Assembly: GCA_965659415.1 (NCBI GenBank)
Contig: CBFHVA010000001.1
Coordinates: forward strand, 232,587 to 296,586
Length of the DNA: 64,000 bases
Origin: Phaeocystidibacter sp965659415
Lineage (GTDB): Bacteria > Bacteroidota > Bacteroidia > Flavobacteriales > Schleiferiaceae
Direction: 5' to 3'
How positions within the stretch are numbered: position 1 is the stretch's first letter; each line of letters starts with the position of its first letter. This document shows, in pieces, positions 50,993-60,047 of this stretch. Under the pieces are notes generated by a model. That model ran no database searches. It was not told the origin of the DNA and saw nothing but the letters and a program-made list of their open reading frames with translations. The translations under genes and the position numbers were made by a program.

Positions 50993-53647
50993 TTAGAATT
51001 CTAAAGTGATTTGAGCAGACCCATCCTTATCGTCAGGCTTGTTCTCGTCGGAGTTTTGTGTTTCTGTTTCTCCTTCCTCTTCTGCTGTTTCCGGCTCATC
51101 TTCAACAACTTCTGGTTCAGGTTCAGGCAACAAGTTAATGTTTTTAACCGCATACGCAGTCAATTGGTTCCCTTGCGCCTTCCATCCTTTAACGGCGATA
51201 AATTCCGCAAGGTTGGTTTCTTCCGCCTCGCGTTCTTTGCCTTTTACTTTTCTAAAGCTGATTTCTATCCTGGGCTCCGGAGTGGTTGAAACAATCTCAA
51301 GATGACTTCCCTTGGCGTCACTAATGAAGAGGTTTCTCTCTTCGTTTACGACTTCAACTAAGAAGCGCTTCACATAGTATTTCTCTTTATCTCCATCCCA
51401 GTACACTGCTGTTATAGGTCGGTCTGGATGCCAGCGTTCCATAAGGATCATGTCATCGTCAAAGTGAACACTCACATCAAAGCTTGTGAGGCGGTATTCG
51501 CCGCTCTGAAGAACGGTTAATATCTTATCCTCCCCTCGGAACGCCCCCAATAACTCACCTCTTCCTTCGTAGTTCAATCGCTTGACCGTATCGTCGAACC
51601 AAACTTTCCGAGGCGCCAACGTACTAATGCCTTCCTCCTTCATTTCAATCTTTCGGATCGGATACTTCGAAGCGATGTTCCCTTTGGAGTTCCTCCCTTT
51701 GATAGCGAGCTCCGAGAAATCGATGTCAAATTTGAGTTTTTTAAGTCGCTGAAGGGCTTTTAGGTGCACGGTTACCACCTCCGCTTCACCATTCGGATTA
51801 GCGGTGAAGTAGATCACCTTACTCCCTTTGCTCCCTGCGCTGAGATCGTACTCTCGATCGCGCGTCACCGAGGTTACATTAAAGCGTTTCATGAAGGAAA
51901 CACCCTTTGGTCCACCGTCCCGATAAATCATGTTGTATACCGTGCGCTTGTCACCTTTCTTAAAGACGGCAACGTGGATTATTCCTTTACCTACGTAGGT
52001 TTTGGAATCCACCTTGGTGACCATCATTACCCCATCTTCACGGAATATGATGATATCATCAATATCGGAGCACTCTCCAACGAATTCATCTTTGCGCAAG
52101 CCGGTACCAATAAAACCTTCCTCGCGATTCACATATAGCTTCGCATTGGCGATAGCCACCTTAGTCGCTACTATTTCATCGAATACGCGAATTTCCGTTT
52201 TCCGCTGCCGCTCTGCACCGTATTTCTTCTTTAGTTCTTTGAAGTAATCTACGGCATAATCGATGAGATGGTCGAGTTTATCTTTGACGTCCGCAATTTT
52301 GCCATCTAATGCAGCAATTTGATCATTGGCTTTATCGCTATCAAACTTGGATATGCGCTTGATTCGGATTTCCGTAAGTCGAACAATATCCTCCTCAGTC
52401 ACTACACGAAGCAAATGCTTAATATGTGGTTGAAGGCCTATTCGGATATTCCCTAGTACCTCTTCCCAAGTTTCCGCTTCTTCGATGTCGCGGTAAATGC
52501 GATTCTCAATAAAGATTTTCTCAAGGGATGCAAAGTGCCACGCTTCTTCAAGCTCGTGCAATTGAACCTCTAACTCAGCCTTGAGTACCTGTCGCGTGTA
52601 CTCGGTGCTGCGGCGTAGGAGCTCAGAAACACCGATAAACTGAGGACTATCATTCTCAATCACGCAGCAAAGTGGGGAAATGCTGTTCTCGCAATTGGTG
52701 AATGCGTAGAGTGCATCAATGGTTTTATCGGGAGAAATATTCGCAGGAAGGTGAACGAGAATTTCAACATGCTCGGCGGTATTATCTTCAATCTTCCGAA
52801 TCTTAATTTTCCCTTTCTCGTTGGCCTTAACAATAGAATCAATAAGGCTTTGTGTGGTTGTTCCGAATGGAATTTCGGTGATGGCCAACGTCTTTTTGTC
52901 CAGCTGAGAAATCTTGGCACGAACACGTACTTTACCGCCTCGTTCCCCATCGTTATACTGCGTAACATCGGCAATCCCCCCGGATGGAAAATCGGGAACT
53001 ATGGTGGCCTTCTTGCCTCTTAATATCTTGATTGAGGCATCGATCAACTCGTTAAAGTTGTGTGGCAATACGCGCGTGCTAAGGCCAACGGCGATCCCTT
53101 CTACTCCCTGCGCAAGTAACAGTGGGAACTTCACAGGAAAATGCAAGGGTTCCTTTCCCCGGCCATCATAGCTCAGTTGCCAATCGGTGATTTTGGGATT
53201 GTAAACTACGTCAAGGGCGAATTTTGAGAGACGCGCTTCAATGTATCTCGGAGCTGCCGCATTATCACCTGTGAGCACGTTACCCCAGTTCCCTTGGGTA
53301 TCAATGAGTAGTTCCTTTTGGCCGAGCTGCACGAGGGCGTCACCAATAGAGGCGTCACCGTGCGGGTGATACTTCATCGTTTGACCAATCACATTGGCCA
53401 CTTTGTGGAAACGTCCATCGTCCATTTCCTTCAGGGCGTGCAATAACCTTCTTTGCACGGGCTTAAAACCATCCTCTAAGGCTGGAACGGCGCGCTCAAG
53501 AATAACATACGAGGCATAATCGAGGAAATAATCCTCGTACATTCCGGTGACCTTACTGACTTTTTCTGTGGATTCGTCGGCAGATGAGGATTCGTTCGAA
53601 TTCACATCCTCATTCAACTCCATACCATCTTCATGCTCCTCAGTCAT
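50993..53647 (-). CDS. parC: DNA topoisomerase IV subunit A
   Basis: The 884-residue topoisomerase subunit has an acidic N-terminal extension, the winged-helix/tower core starting at YEDYFLDYASYVILERAVP, the catalytic Tyr in AAAPRYIEARLSKFA, and the GyrA-like C-terminal beta-pinwheel region. Homology to both GyrA and ParC is expected; ParC is preferred because ParE is 470 bp upstream on the same strand. It decatenates daughter chromosomes. The last 50 residues are acidic (EPEPEVVEDEPETAEEEGE). It overlaps the small membrane protein gene by 8 bp. Confidence 0.9.
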   Translation of the reverse strand: MTEEHEDGMELNEDVNSNESSSADESTEKVSKVTGMYEDYFLDYASYVILERAVPALEDGFKPVQRRLLHALKEMDDGRFHKVANVIGQTMKYHPHGDASIGDALVQLGQKELLIDTQGNWGNVLTGDNAAAPRYIEARLSKFALDVVYNPKITDWQLSYDGRGKEPLHFPVKFPLLLAQGVEGIAVGLSTRVLPHNFNELIDASIKILRGKKATIVPDFPSGGIADVTQYNDGERGGKVRVRAKISQLDKKTLAITEIPFGTTTQSLIDSIVKANEKGKIKIRKIEDNTAEHVEILVHLPANISPDKTIDALYAFTNCENSISPLCCVIENDSPQFIGVSELLRRSTEYTRQVLKAELEVQLHELEEAWHFASLEKIFIENRIYRDIEEAETWEEVLGNIRIGLQPHIKHLLRVVTEEDIVRLTEIRIKRISKFDSDKANDQIAALDGKIADVKDKLDHLIDYAVDYFKELKKKYGAERQRKTEIRVFDEIVATKVAIANAKLYVNREEGFIGTGLRKDEFVGECSDIDDIIIFREDGVMMVTKVDSKTYVGKGIIHVAVFKKGDKRTVYNMIYRDGGPKGVSFMKRFNVTSVTRDREYDLSAGSKGSKVIYFTANPNGEAEVVTVHLKALQRLKKLKFDIDFSELAIKGRNSKGNIASKYPIRKIEMKEEGISTLAPRKVWFDDTVKRLNYEGRGELLGAFRGEDKILTVLQSGEYRLTSFDVSVHFDDDMILMERWHPDRPITAVYWDGDKEKYYVKRFLVEVVNEERNLFISDAKGSHLEIVSTTPEPRIEISFRKVKGKEREAEETNLAEFIAVKGWKAQGNQLTAYAVKNINLLPEPEPEVVEDEPETAEEEGETETQNSDENKPDDKDGSAQITLEF

Positions 53648-54128
53648 GATCTTCTTCCTCGTAGTTAGCGTTCTTATTCGTTTTTGCTACTGTATCTAGT
53701 GATCTAGCAAGGTCGCGTGCCTCGGAGCGTGACAAATAGGAAATGTTCATTTTGAGCGTCTTAAACTTCGCTTCCTTACTCTTAATCTTCAGCACAACTA
53801 ATCTGCGAAACGGATACTTCTTTACGCGGTAGCCGATGAGCTTGCGTTTGGGAAATTCGTAAAGCTTGTTGGATCGCAATAGGTTCCCCAACATGGGCTC
53901 TTTCGACTCTAAAATCAGCACTTCTCCGTCACTGTCATAGCGAAACACAGGATTACCTCTATAGATAAAAACAAGTGCAAGCGCGGACACAGCTAAGGTG
54001 ATATATGGAACTTGACTCCCAAACGAACCTTCGATATTATTGAGGAGGACGTCAAATCCAACTAACAACATCATGACCAAATAAACATAGCGGAAAATGA
54101 AGTACCGCTTGTTGGTATTTAACCTCAT
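53640..54128 (-). CDS. Small membrane protein encoded between parE and parC
   Basis: The 162-residue protein has two N-terminal membrane helices (about 11-29 and 38-55) and a basic soluble domain with several strands (VFRYDSDGEVLILESKEPML ... KKYPFRRLVVLKIKSKEAKFKTLKMNI). The tail is acidic. Its place between parE and parC is conserved in Flavobacteriales, suggesting a link to topoisomerase IV or chromosome segregation, but no function is known. It overlaps the parE stop by 4 bp and the parC start by 8 bp. Confidence 0.75.
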   Translation of the reverse strand: MRLNTNKRYFIFRYVYLVMMLLVGFDVLLNNIEGSFGSQVPYITLAVSALALVFIYRGNPVFRYDSDGEVLILESKEPMLGNLLRSNKLYEFPKRKLIGYRVKKYPFRRLVVLKIKSKEAKFKTLKMNISYLSRSEARDLARSLDTVAKTNKNANYEEEDHD

Positions 54129-55978
54129 GCTTCTTGATTTTCAAGTGGATCCTTTTCAACGCGAAGATTCTCAATGATGAAATCTTGTCGTTGTGGCGTG
54201 TTCTTACCCATATAAAATTTCAAAATCTCCTCGATCTTCTGCCCGGCCCCCAATAGTACGGGCTCCAGACGAATTTCCTCTCCGATGAAGTGTTTAAATT
54301 CATCAGGAGAAATCTCACCTAAGCCTTTAAATCGAGTGATTTCTGGATTTCGACCCAATTTTAGGATAGCGGCTCTCCGCTCCTCTTCGCTGTAACAGTA
54401 AATGGTTTCCTTCTTATTTCGCACTCGGAAGAGCGGCGTTTGAAGAATGTAGAGGTGCTGTTCTTGGACCAGCTCAGGGAAGAACTGCAAGAAGAACGTG
54501 ATGAGCAGCAGTCGGATGTGCATACCATCTACATCGGCATCCGTAGCAATTACCACATTATTATAGCGCAGATTCTCCAAGCCATCTTCAATATTCAAGG
54601 CCGCCTGGAGCAAATTGAACTCCTCATTTTCATAAACCACCTTCTTCGTGAGCCCATAGCAGTTCAGTGGCTTACCCTTCAAACTAAACACGGCTTGCGT
54701 CTTTACATCCCTACTCTTAGTAATGGAACCGGAGGCAGAGTCACCCTCGGTGATAAAAAGAGTAGTCTCGCTATGGCGATCGTTTTTATCGGTGTAGTGA
54801 ATCTTACAGTCGCGCAGCTTGCGGTTGTGAAGACTCGCCTTCTTTGCTCGCTCGCGGGCTAACTTCTGAATCCCACTCAGCTCTTTACGCTCTTTCTCGG
54901 CGCGTAGAATTTTCTTTTGAATGGCTTCCGCCACATCCGCATTTCGGTGTAAGAAGTTATCGAGTTTCGTTTTCAGAAAATCGTTCACAAAAGTTCGCAT
55001 AGTTGGCCCATCAGGACCTATATCGTTCGAGCCAAGTTTGGTTTTGGTCTGACTCTCAAATACCGGTTCAATCACCTTCACCGCAATGGCTGCAATAACG
55101 CTGGCGCGGATATCAGAGGCGTCGTAATTCTTTCCGTAGAAGTCGCGTATCGTTTTTACCAATGCCTCACGAAGTGCCGATTGATGCGTTCCACCTTGAG
55201 TGGTGTGTTGCCCGTTTACGAAAGAATAGTATTGCTCGCTTTGAGATCTTTCAGCGTGGGTAAGTGCAATTTCGATATCCTCTCCTCGAAGGTGGATAAT
55301 ATCGTGCATGATTTCACCCGCTAGGTTATCTTGAAGCAAGTCTTTCAGACCGTTCTCTGAATAGTACTTCTCACCGTTAAACAGGATAGTCAAACCTGGA
55401 TTCAGGTAGACATAGTTCCAAAGCATTTTTGAAACGTACTCCTCGCGGTACTTGTAGTTTACGAAGATGCTCGGATCGGGAATGAACTGTACTTTCGTTC
55501 CCTTGCGCTGTGAACTGCTTTCTGGCTTACTTTCCTCAACTAGATTGCCCTGTTCAAAAGAAGCGCTCTTGGTCTCCCCTTCGCGAATGGCCTGAACGCG
55601 GAATGAGCTCGAAAGTGCGTTTACCGCCTTGGTACCTACACCGTTCAAACCTACCGACTTCTTAAAAGCCTTGGAATCGTACTTGGCACCTGTGTTCATT
55701 TTGGAAACCACGTCCACCAACTTACCCAAAGGAATACCACGTCCGTAATCGCGTACGGTAACCGTTCCCTCTTTGATGGCAATCTCGATGGTCTTTCCAG
55801 CGCCCATCACAAACTCGTCAATGGAGTTGTCAATTACCTCCTTCAACAAGATGTAGATACCGTCATCTGGAGATGAGCCGTCGCCCAACTTTCCGATATA
55901 CATCCCCGGGCGAAGCCTGATGTGCTCCTTCCAATCGAGACTCCGAATATTGTCTTCTGTATACTTGGTTTCCGCCAT
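54125..55978 (-). CDS. parE: DNA topoisomerase IV subunit B
   Basis: The 617-residue ATPase subunit has the GHKL motifs KEVIDNSIDEFVMG, GRGIPLG and GVGTKAVNALSS, and the TOPRIM motifs TEGDSASGS and DADVDGMHIRLLL. ParE drives strand passage by topoisomerase IV. The shorter GyrB/ParE TOPRIM form without the large enterobacterial insert is normal here. A perfect 18-bp palindrome lies 12 bp upstream of its ATG. It heads the parE/small membrane/parC (and probably T9SS) transcript. Confidence 0.92.
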   Translation of the reverse strand: MAETKYTEDNIRSLDWKEHIRLRPGMYIGKLGDGSSPDDGIYILLKEVIDNSIDEFVMGAGKTIEIAIKEGTVTVRDYGRGIPLGKLVDVVSKMNTGAKYDSKAFKKSVGLNGVGTKAVNALSSSFRVQAIREGETKSASFEQGNLVEESKPESSSQRKGTKVQFIPDPSIFVNYKYREEYVSKMLWNYVYLNPGLTILFNGEKYYSENGLKDLLQDNLAGEIMHDIIHLRGEDIEIALTHAERSQSEQYYSFVNGQHTTQGGTHQSALREALVKTIRDFYGKNYDASDIRASVIAAIAVKVIEPVFESQTKTKLGSNDIGPDGPTMRTFVNDFLKTKLDNFLHRNADVAEAIQKKILRAEKERKELSGIQKLARERAKKASLHNRKLRDCKIHYTDKNDRHSETTLFITEGDSASGSITKSRDVKTQAVFSLKGKPLNCYGLTKKVVYENEEFNLLQAALNIEDGLENLRYNNVVIATDADVDGMHIRLLLITFFLQFFPELVQEQHLYILQTPLFRVRNKKETIYCYSEEERRAAILKLGRNPEITRFKGLGEISPDEFKHFIGEEIRLEPVLLGAGQKIEEILKFYMGKNTPQRQDFIIENLRVEKDPLENQEA

Positions 55979-55990
55979 GTTTGGTTCCTG

Positions 55991-56008
55991 TTTTACCGAT
56001 CGGTAAAA
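55991..56008. promoter_or_regulatory. Perfect 18-bp palindrome upstream of parE
   Basis: TTTTACCGATCGGTAAAA is an exact inverted repeat, 12 bp from the parE ATG. Its centre ACCGATCGGT resembles TetR-type operator half-sites. A role as an operator or an mRNA 5' hairpin is an inference. Confidence 0.5.
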
Positions 56009-56144
56009 AGTTCATTAAGGGCTAAAAATAAACAAATAGCTGCCTGCCCATTCAGCCACTGAAAGCAACTTATTCACAGGGTGGGTTAGTAACGTGGGCC
56101 ATGAGACTAAACGGCCAATAGGCTATTTCGCTATGAGAATTTAA

Positions 56145-56164
56145 GACTATGAGGCTATGAGGCT
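56145..56164. repeat. GACTATGA/GGCTATGA octamer copies
   Basis: Units GACTATGA (56145-56152), GGCTATGA (56153-56160) and GGCT (56161-56164). The phase and sequence match the array at 22838-22865, sharing CTATGAGGCTATGAGGCT. Confidence 0.75.
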
Positions 56165-56265
56165 CGTGATGCGTAAGCCATGAAGGTTGATGTATACCTT
56201 CCATTAGGTACGAGCTAAAGCAGCATGCCTAACGAAAGGCCACTAGCCCAGCCAACGGACCAAAA

Positions 56266-56311
56266 GGCTATGGGGCTATGGGGCTATGGGGCTATGGGGC
56301 TATGGGGCTAT
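56266..56311. repeat. GGCTATGG octamer tandem array (5.75 copies)
   Basis: Five exact copies of GGCTATGG at 56266-56305 plus GGCTAT at 56306-56311. It differs from the GGCTATGA arrays at 56145 and 22838 only in the last base. A slippage-prone microsatellite; no coding or promoter role is seen. Confidence 0.85.
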
Positions 56312-56488
56312 AAGATTCACAACGTCCAAGACTTGAAATTCGGTTTACTCCATTGAGAACATTTGATTGATTTTCACAAAGCACTTCGCTTATGTCAGGG
56401 CGTTGGAAAACAGGCGAGATTCGTTCGGTTTTACACTACAACTTCGGATAAACGTATAACCCATCAAACTCCTTAAACTCCAAACCCA

Positions 56489-57580
56489 TTAAACATTGAA
56501 CCTAAAATGCATCACGTCGCCATCTTGAACGATGTACTCTTTTCCCTCTACACGAAGTCGGCCTGCTTCACGTGCTGCAGCTTCAGATTTGTAGTTTTCG
56601 TAATCGGTGTACGAGATTACCTCTGCGCGGATAAAGCCCTTTTCGAAGTCGGTGTGAATCACACCTGCCGCTTGTGGAGCTGTTGCCCCTACGGCAACCG
56701 TCCATGCGCGAACTTCCTTTTCGCCAGCCGTAAAGTAGGTTTGTAAATCAAGCAGACTGTAGGCCGCTCGGATAACTCGGTTTACCCCTGGCTCAGTCAA
56801 GCCAACATCGTCCAAGAACATTTCACGCTCTTCAAAGGATTCTAGTTCAGCGATATCGGCTTCAGTTGCCGCAGCAATAAAAATCACCTCAGCATTTTCT
56901 CCTGCAACGGCCTCCTTGACCGCTTCAACGTAGGCGTTACCTGTGGCTGCATTGGATTCCTCCACGTTGCACAAATACAAAACAGGCTTATCTGTTAGCA
57001 GCTGATAGTCGTTCAACCATTCTGCCTCTTCGTCATTCCTCTCAAACCCGCGAACCGATTTACCCTCTTCCACATAGGCGGTGAGGCGCTCAATCATTTC
57101 TACTTCACGAAAGGCCTCCTTATTCGCCCCCTTCGCGTTTTTCTTGGCTTTTTCCAGACGCTTCTCCAGTGTTTCTAAATCCTTCAACTGAAGTTCAGTA
57201 TCGATGGTTTCTTTGTCGCGAGCGGGATCTATACTTCCATCAACGTGAGTGATGTTGCCGTTGTCAAAACATCTCAAAACGTGAATAATGGCGTTGCACT
57301 CCCGGATGTTTCCGAGGAACTTATTCCCTAGGCCTTCTCCCTTACTCGCTCCCTTTACCAAACCGGCAATATCTACGATTTCGACCGTAGCCGGAACCAC
57401 GCGCTCTGGACTCACCAACTCCTCAAGCTTGTAAATGCGAGGATCAGGGACGTTAACCGTTCCCATATTCGGTTCAATGGTGCAAAACGGATAGTTCGCA
57501 GATTGAGCCTTGGCGTTGCTTAAGCAGTTAAAGAGGGTCGACTTTCCAACGTTCGGAAGTCCAACAATACCACATTTCAT
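56489..57580 (-). CDS. ychF: Redox-regulated ATPase YchF
   Basis: The 363-residue OBG-family P-loop NTPase has G1 GLPNVGKSTLFN, the G3 region VDIAGLVKGASKGEGLGNKFL, and a C-terminal TGS/ubiquitin-like domain (TYFTAGEKEVRAWTV ... GFIRAEVIS ... VEGKEYIVQDGDVMHFRFNV). YchF prefers ATP over GTP, binds ribosomes and acts in stress responses. The start ATG at 57580 gives MKCGIVGLPNVGK. The gene is monocistronic, with the spacer rich in repeats following its stop. Confidence 0.95.
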   Translation of the reverse strand: MKCGIVGLPNVGKSTLFNCLSNAKAQSANYPFCTIEPNMGTVNVPDPRIYKLEELVSPERVVPATVEIVDIAGLVKGASKGEGLGNKFLGNIRECNAIIHVLRCFDNGNITHVDGSIDPARDKETIDTELQLKDLETLEKRLEKAKKNAKGANKEAFREVEMIERLTAYVEEGKSVRGFERNDEEAEWLNDYQLLTDKPVLYLCNVEESNAATGNAYVEAVKEAVAGENAEVIFIAAATEADIAELESFEEREMFLDDVGLTEPGVNRVIRAAYSLLDLQTYFTAGEKEVRAWTVAVGATAPQAAGVIHTDFEKGFIRAEVISYTDYENYKSEAAAREAGRLRVEGKEYIVQDGDVMHFRFNV

Positions 57581-57780
57581 AGTGCGTGAATTAGAGCGTG
57601 CAAAGGTAGGGAAATAAGGGAAAGAAAATAGTTGTTCCCCGATTTGCGATATGTGGGAATAAAGAACAAAAAGTCATTGCTTACGACGCTCTTTAAAGTG
57701 CTTTTTAGGAAGACATCAAACCCGTTAATAACCCGTTCGTAAATGACTCTTCGGAGAACGTTCTCTTCTCCCACTTTGAT

Positions 57781-57788
57781 TAACTTTG
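57781..57788 (+). promoter_or_regulatory. -7 promoter element of the transketolase operon
   Basis: TAACTTTG matches TAnnTTTG and lies 32 bp before the ATG at 57821. At the -33 position only TTC (57761) is present. Confidence 0.4.
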
Positions 57789-57820
57789 TCCTCAGTTAGA
57801 ATTCAACAATCCACATCGAT

Positions 57821-58660
57821 ATGAACGATTTGAAGTCGCTCTGCACCCAAGTACGCAGAGACATTGTGAGAATGGTGCACGCCGTTAATTCTGGACACCC
57901 AGGAGGTTCACTGGGTTGCGCGGAATATTTCGTAGCCCTATACGGAGAAATCATGCAGTACGACGCGTCCAACTTCACGATGGATGGAAAAAATGAAGAC
58001 TTGTTCTTCTTGTCTAATGGACACATCTCTCCTGTCTTTTACAGCGTCCTCGCCCGCAGTGGTTTCTTCGATGTAGATGAACTAAATACCTTTCGTAAAA
58101 TAGACTCGCGTTTACAGGGTCACCCTACCACACATGAGGGGCTCCCTGGAGTGCGTATTGCTTCTGGTTCATTGGGTCAAGGCATGTCTGTGGCGATCGG
58201 CGCCGCTGAAACCAAAAAACTGAATGGCGAGGATCGCCTGGTATTCAGCTTACATGGTGACGGTGAATTGCAAGAAGGACAGATTTGGGAAGCGGCTATG
58301 TATGCGGCAGGTAATAAAGTGGACAATCTCATTTGTACCATCGACGCGAACGGCCAGCAAATCGACGGATCTACAGACGACGTTCTTCCAATGGGAAGCA
58401 TAGGAGCTAAATTCGAGGCTTTCGGATGGGATGTGATGAGCATTGACGACGGAAACGACCTCGACCAGGTGATTGCCGGATTAAAAGAAGCTATGACTCG
58501 TACTGGGAAAGGTAAACCCGTATGCTTAGTCATGAAGACGGAAATGGGTGCTGGAATCGATTTTATGATGGGCACGCACAAGTGGCACGGAGTAGCACCA
58601 AACGACGAGCAGCTCAAATCCGCACTTGCTCAATTGCCTTCTGAGTTGGCCGACTACTAA
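57821..58660 (+). CDS. Transketolase, N-terminal subunit
   Basis: The 279-residue protein is the thiamine-diphosphate-binding half of transketolase, with the TPP motif SLHGDGELQEGQIWEAAMYAA and NLICTIDANGQQIDGST (the GDG...N pattern), and the N-terminal GHPGGSLGCAEYF and GSLGQGMSVAIGAA loops. It pairs with the C-terminal subunit encoded at 60048 to move C2 units between sugar phosphates. Splitting into two polypeptides is usual in Flavobacteriales, but here a secreted VWA gene lies between the halves. Only 3 bp separate its stop from the VWA start. Confidence 0.92.
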   Translation: MNDLKSLCTQVRRDIVRMVHAVNSGHPGGSLGCAEYFVALYGEIMQYDASNFTMDGKNEDLFFLSNGHISPVFYSVLARSGFFDVDELNTFRKIDSRLQGHPTTHEGLPGVRIASGSLGQGMSVAIGAAETKKLNGEDRLVFSLHGDGELQEGQIWEAAMYAAGNKVDNLICTIDANGQQIDGSTDDVLPMGSIGAKFEAFGWDVMSIDDGNDLDQVIAGLKEAMTRTGKGKPVCLVMKTEMGAGIDFMMGTHKWHGVAPNDEQLKSALAQLPSELADY

Positions 58661-58663
58661 TCG

Positions 58664-60046
58664 ATGCTTCAAACGCGATTTCTGTACATATTCACCCTCT
58701 TCTTATCCTTGGCCTTTTCGAAAGTAGAGGCGCAGGTGGAAACCCCTACGACCCGAATTCTCTTCATTTTTGATGGATCCGGATCTATGCATGGCGCTTG
58801 GGAGACGGGTAATAAAATAGATATCGCAAGAAGGTTGATGACCAAAATGCTGGACAGTTTGCAGTCCATGCAAATTGAAAACCTTCAATTGGGACTGCGG
58901 GTGTACGGTCACACTAAACCCTCTCCACCGCAAGATTGTAACGACACGAGACTAGAGGTTCCCTTTAGTGCACGCCAGAATATCGTGATGATTAAGCGCG
59001 TACTTCGCACCATCATACCCAAAGGAACCACTCCGATTGCTCGTTCTTTGGAATTAGCTGCGGAAGATTTCACTCCATGCGATAATTGCCGAAATATCAT
59101 CATCATCATTACCGATGGAATTGAAGAATGCAGTGGCGACCCATGTGCGGTTTCCCTTGCCCTTCAACAGCGTGGAATTGCGCTCAAGCCGTTCGTGATA
59201 GGAATCGGACTGGATGAAGACTTCAGTTCTACTTTCGGCTGTATGGGCAACTTCTTTGATGCTGCTGATGAAGGTACTTTTGAAGAAGTTCTTCGACTTG
59301 TGATCGGTCAAGCCCTCAATAACACCACTGCCCAAGTAAACTTGAACGACGACCTTGGAAATCCGACCGAAACCAATGTTCCACTTGCCATTTACGATCA
59401 TGTATCCGGTAGACTCATGGAAACCTTCGTTCATACTTTGAACTATCAGGGAAATCCAGATACGGTGATATTGGATCCCTTGATGACCTACGATGTCGAG
59501 GTATTCACAATCCCTTCGGTTCGCAGAAACAACATTCATCTCGAGGCAGGCGTGCACAATGAAATCGACATAGATGCAGGCCAGGGTGAGCTATCTATCC
59601 AGACCAGTAATAGCCGAATTGCCAACCCACCTCAGGCAATTATTCGCAAAGCTGGAATGTCAGAGACCATCCATGTTCAAACCTTGAATACCGTTGAGAA
59701 ATATCTCACAGGCTCGTACGATATTGAAATTCTAACTTTGCCCCGTATTCGATTTAACGGGATTCAGCTTGAACAGAGTGAAACCTACACATTGGCCATC
59801 CCATCTCACGGTTACCTGAACCTACAATCTACGGGAAGCGTCTATGGTGGAATTTATGTGCTAAATGGAGATGAACTAGAATGGGTGGTTGATTTAGACG
59901 AGAATCAGACTCGTCAATCCTTCAACCTTCAACCTGGGGAGTATCGAATTATATACAGAGCTGAACAGGCTCAATCAAATACATACAGTAAAAGTAGAGT
60001 GTTTTCTATCACAACGGGAAGCACTTCAATCGTCAAACTTCAGTAA
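58664..60046 (+). CDS. Secreted VWA domain protein between the transketolase genes
   Basis: The 460-residue protein has a signal peptide (YIFTLFLSLAFSKVEAQ) and a von Willebrand factor A domain (about 28-220) with the metal-binding MIDAS motif FDGSGSM, the TPIARS loop and IITDGIEEC. Eight or so cysteines occur in the VWA part, some in DNC and DPC pairs. The second half is beta-rich with two similar repeats (YDVEVFTIPSVRRNNIHLE and YDIEILTLPRIRFNGIQLE). It is probably periplasmic or surface-exposed. It starts 3 bp after the first transketolase gene and ends 1 bp before the second. Confidence 0.85.
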   Translation: MLQTRFLYIFTLFLSLAFSKVEAQVETPTTRILFIFDGSGSMHGAWETGNKIDIARRLMTKMLDSLQSMQIENLQLGLRVYGHTKPSPPQDCNDTRLEVPFSARQNIVMIKRVLRTIIPKGTTPIARSLELAAEDFTPCDNCRNIIIIITDGIEECSGDPCAVSLALQQRGIALKPFVIGIGLDEDFSSTFGCMGNFFDAADEGTFEEVLRLVIGQALNNTTAQVNLNDDLGNPTETNVPLAIYDHVSGRLMETFVHTLNYQGNPDTVILDPLMTYDVEVFTIPSVRRNNIHLEAGVHNEIDIDAGQGELSIQTSNSRIANPPQAIIRKAGMSETIHVQTLNTVEKYLTGSYDIEILTLPRIRFNGIQLEQSETYTLAIPSHGYLNLQSTGSVYGGIYVLNGDELEWVVDLDENQTRQSFNLQPGEYRIIYRAEQAQSNTYSKSRVFSITTGSTSIVKLQ

Positions 60047-60047
60047 G

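Larger units (their letters stand above)
55979..56488. other. 510-bp spacer with a palindrome and octamer repeats, no gene
   Basis: No supported gene in this stretch. It holds the parE 5' region with an 18-bp palindrome at 55991-56008, GACTATGA/GGCTATGA repeats at 56145-56164, an octamer array at 56266-56311, and, at 56447-56488, sequence similar to the end of the 16271-16836 spacer. The rest is low-similarity AT/GC-mixed DNA between parE and the ychF 3' end. Confidence 0.5.

Noticed and set aside
56266..56311. CRISPR-like repeat
   Set aside because: The units are directly adjacent 8-mers without unique spacers and there are no cas genes; it is a simple tandem repeat.
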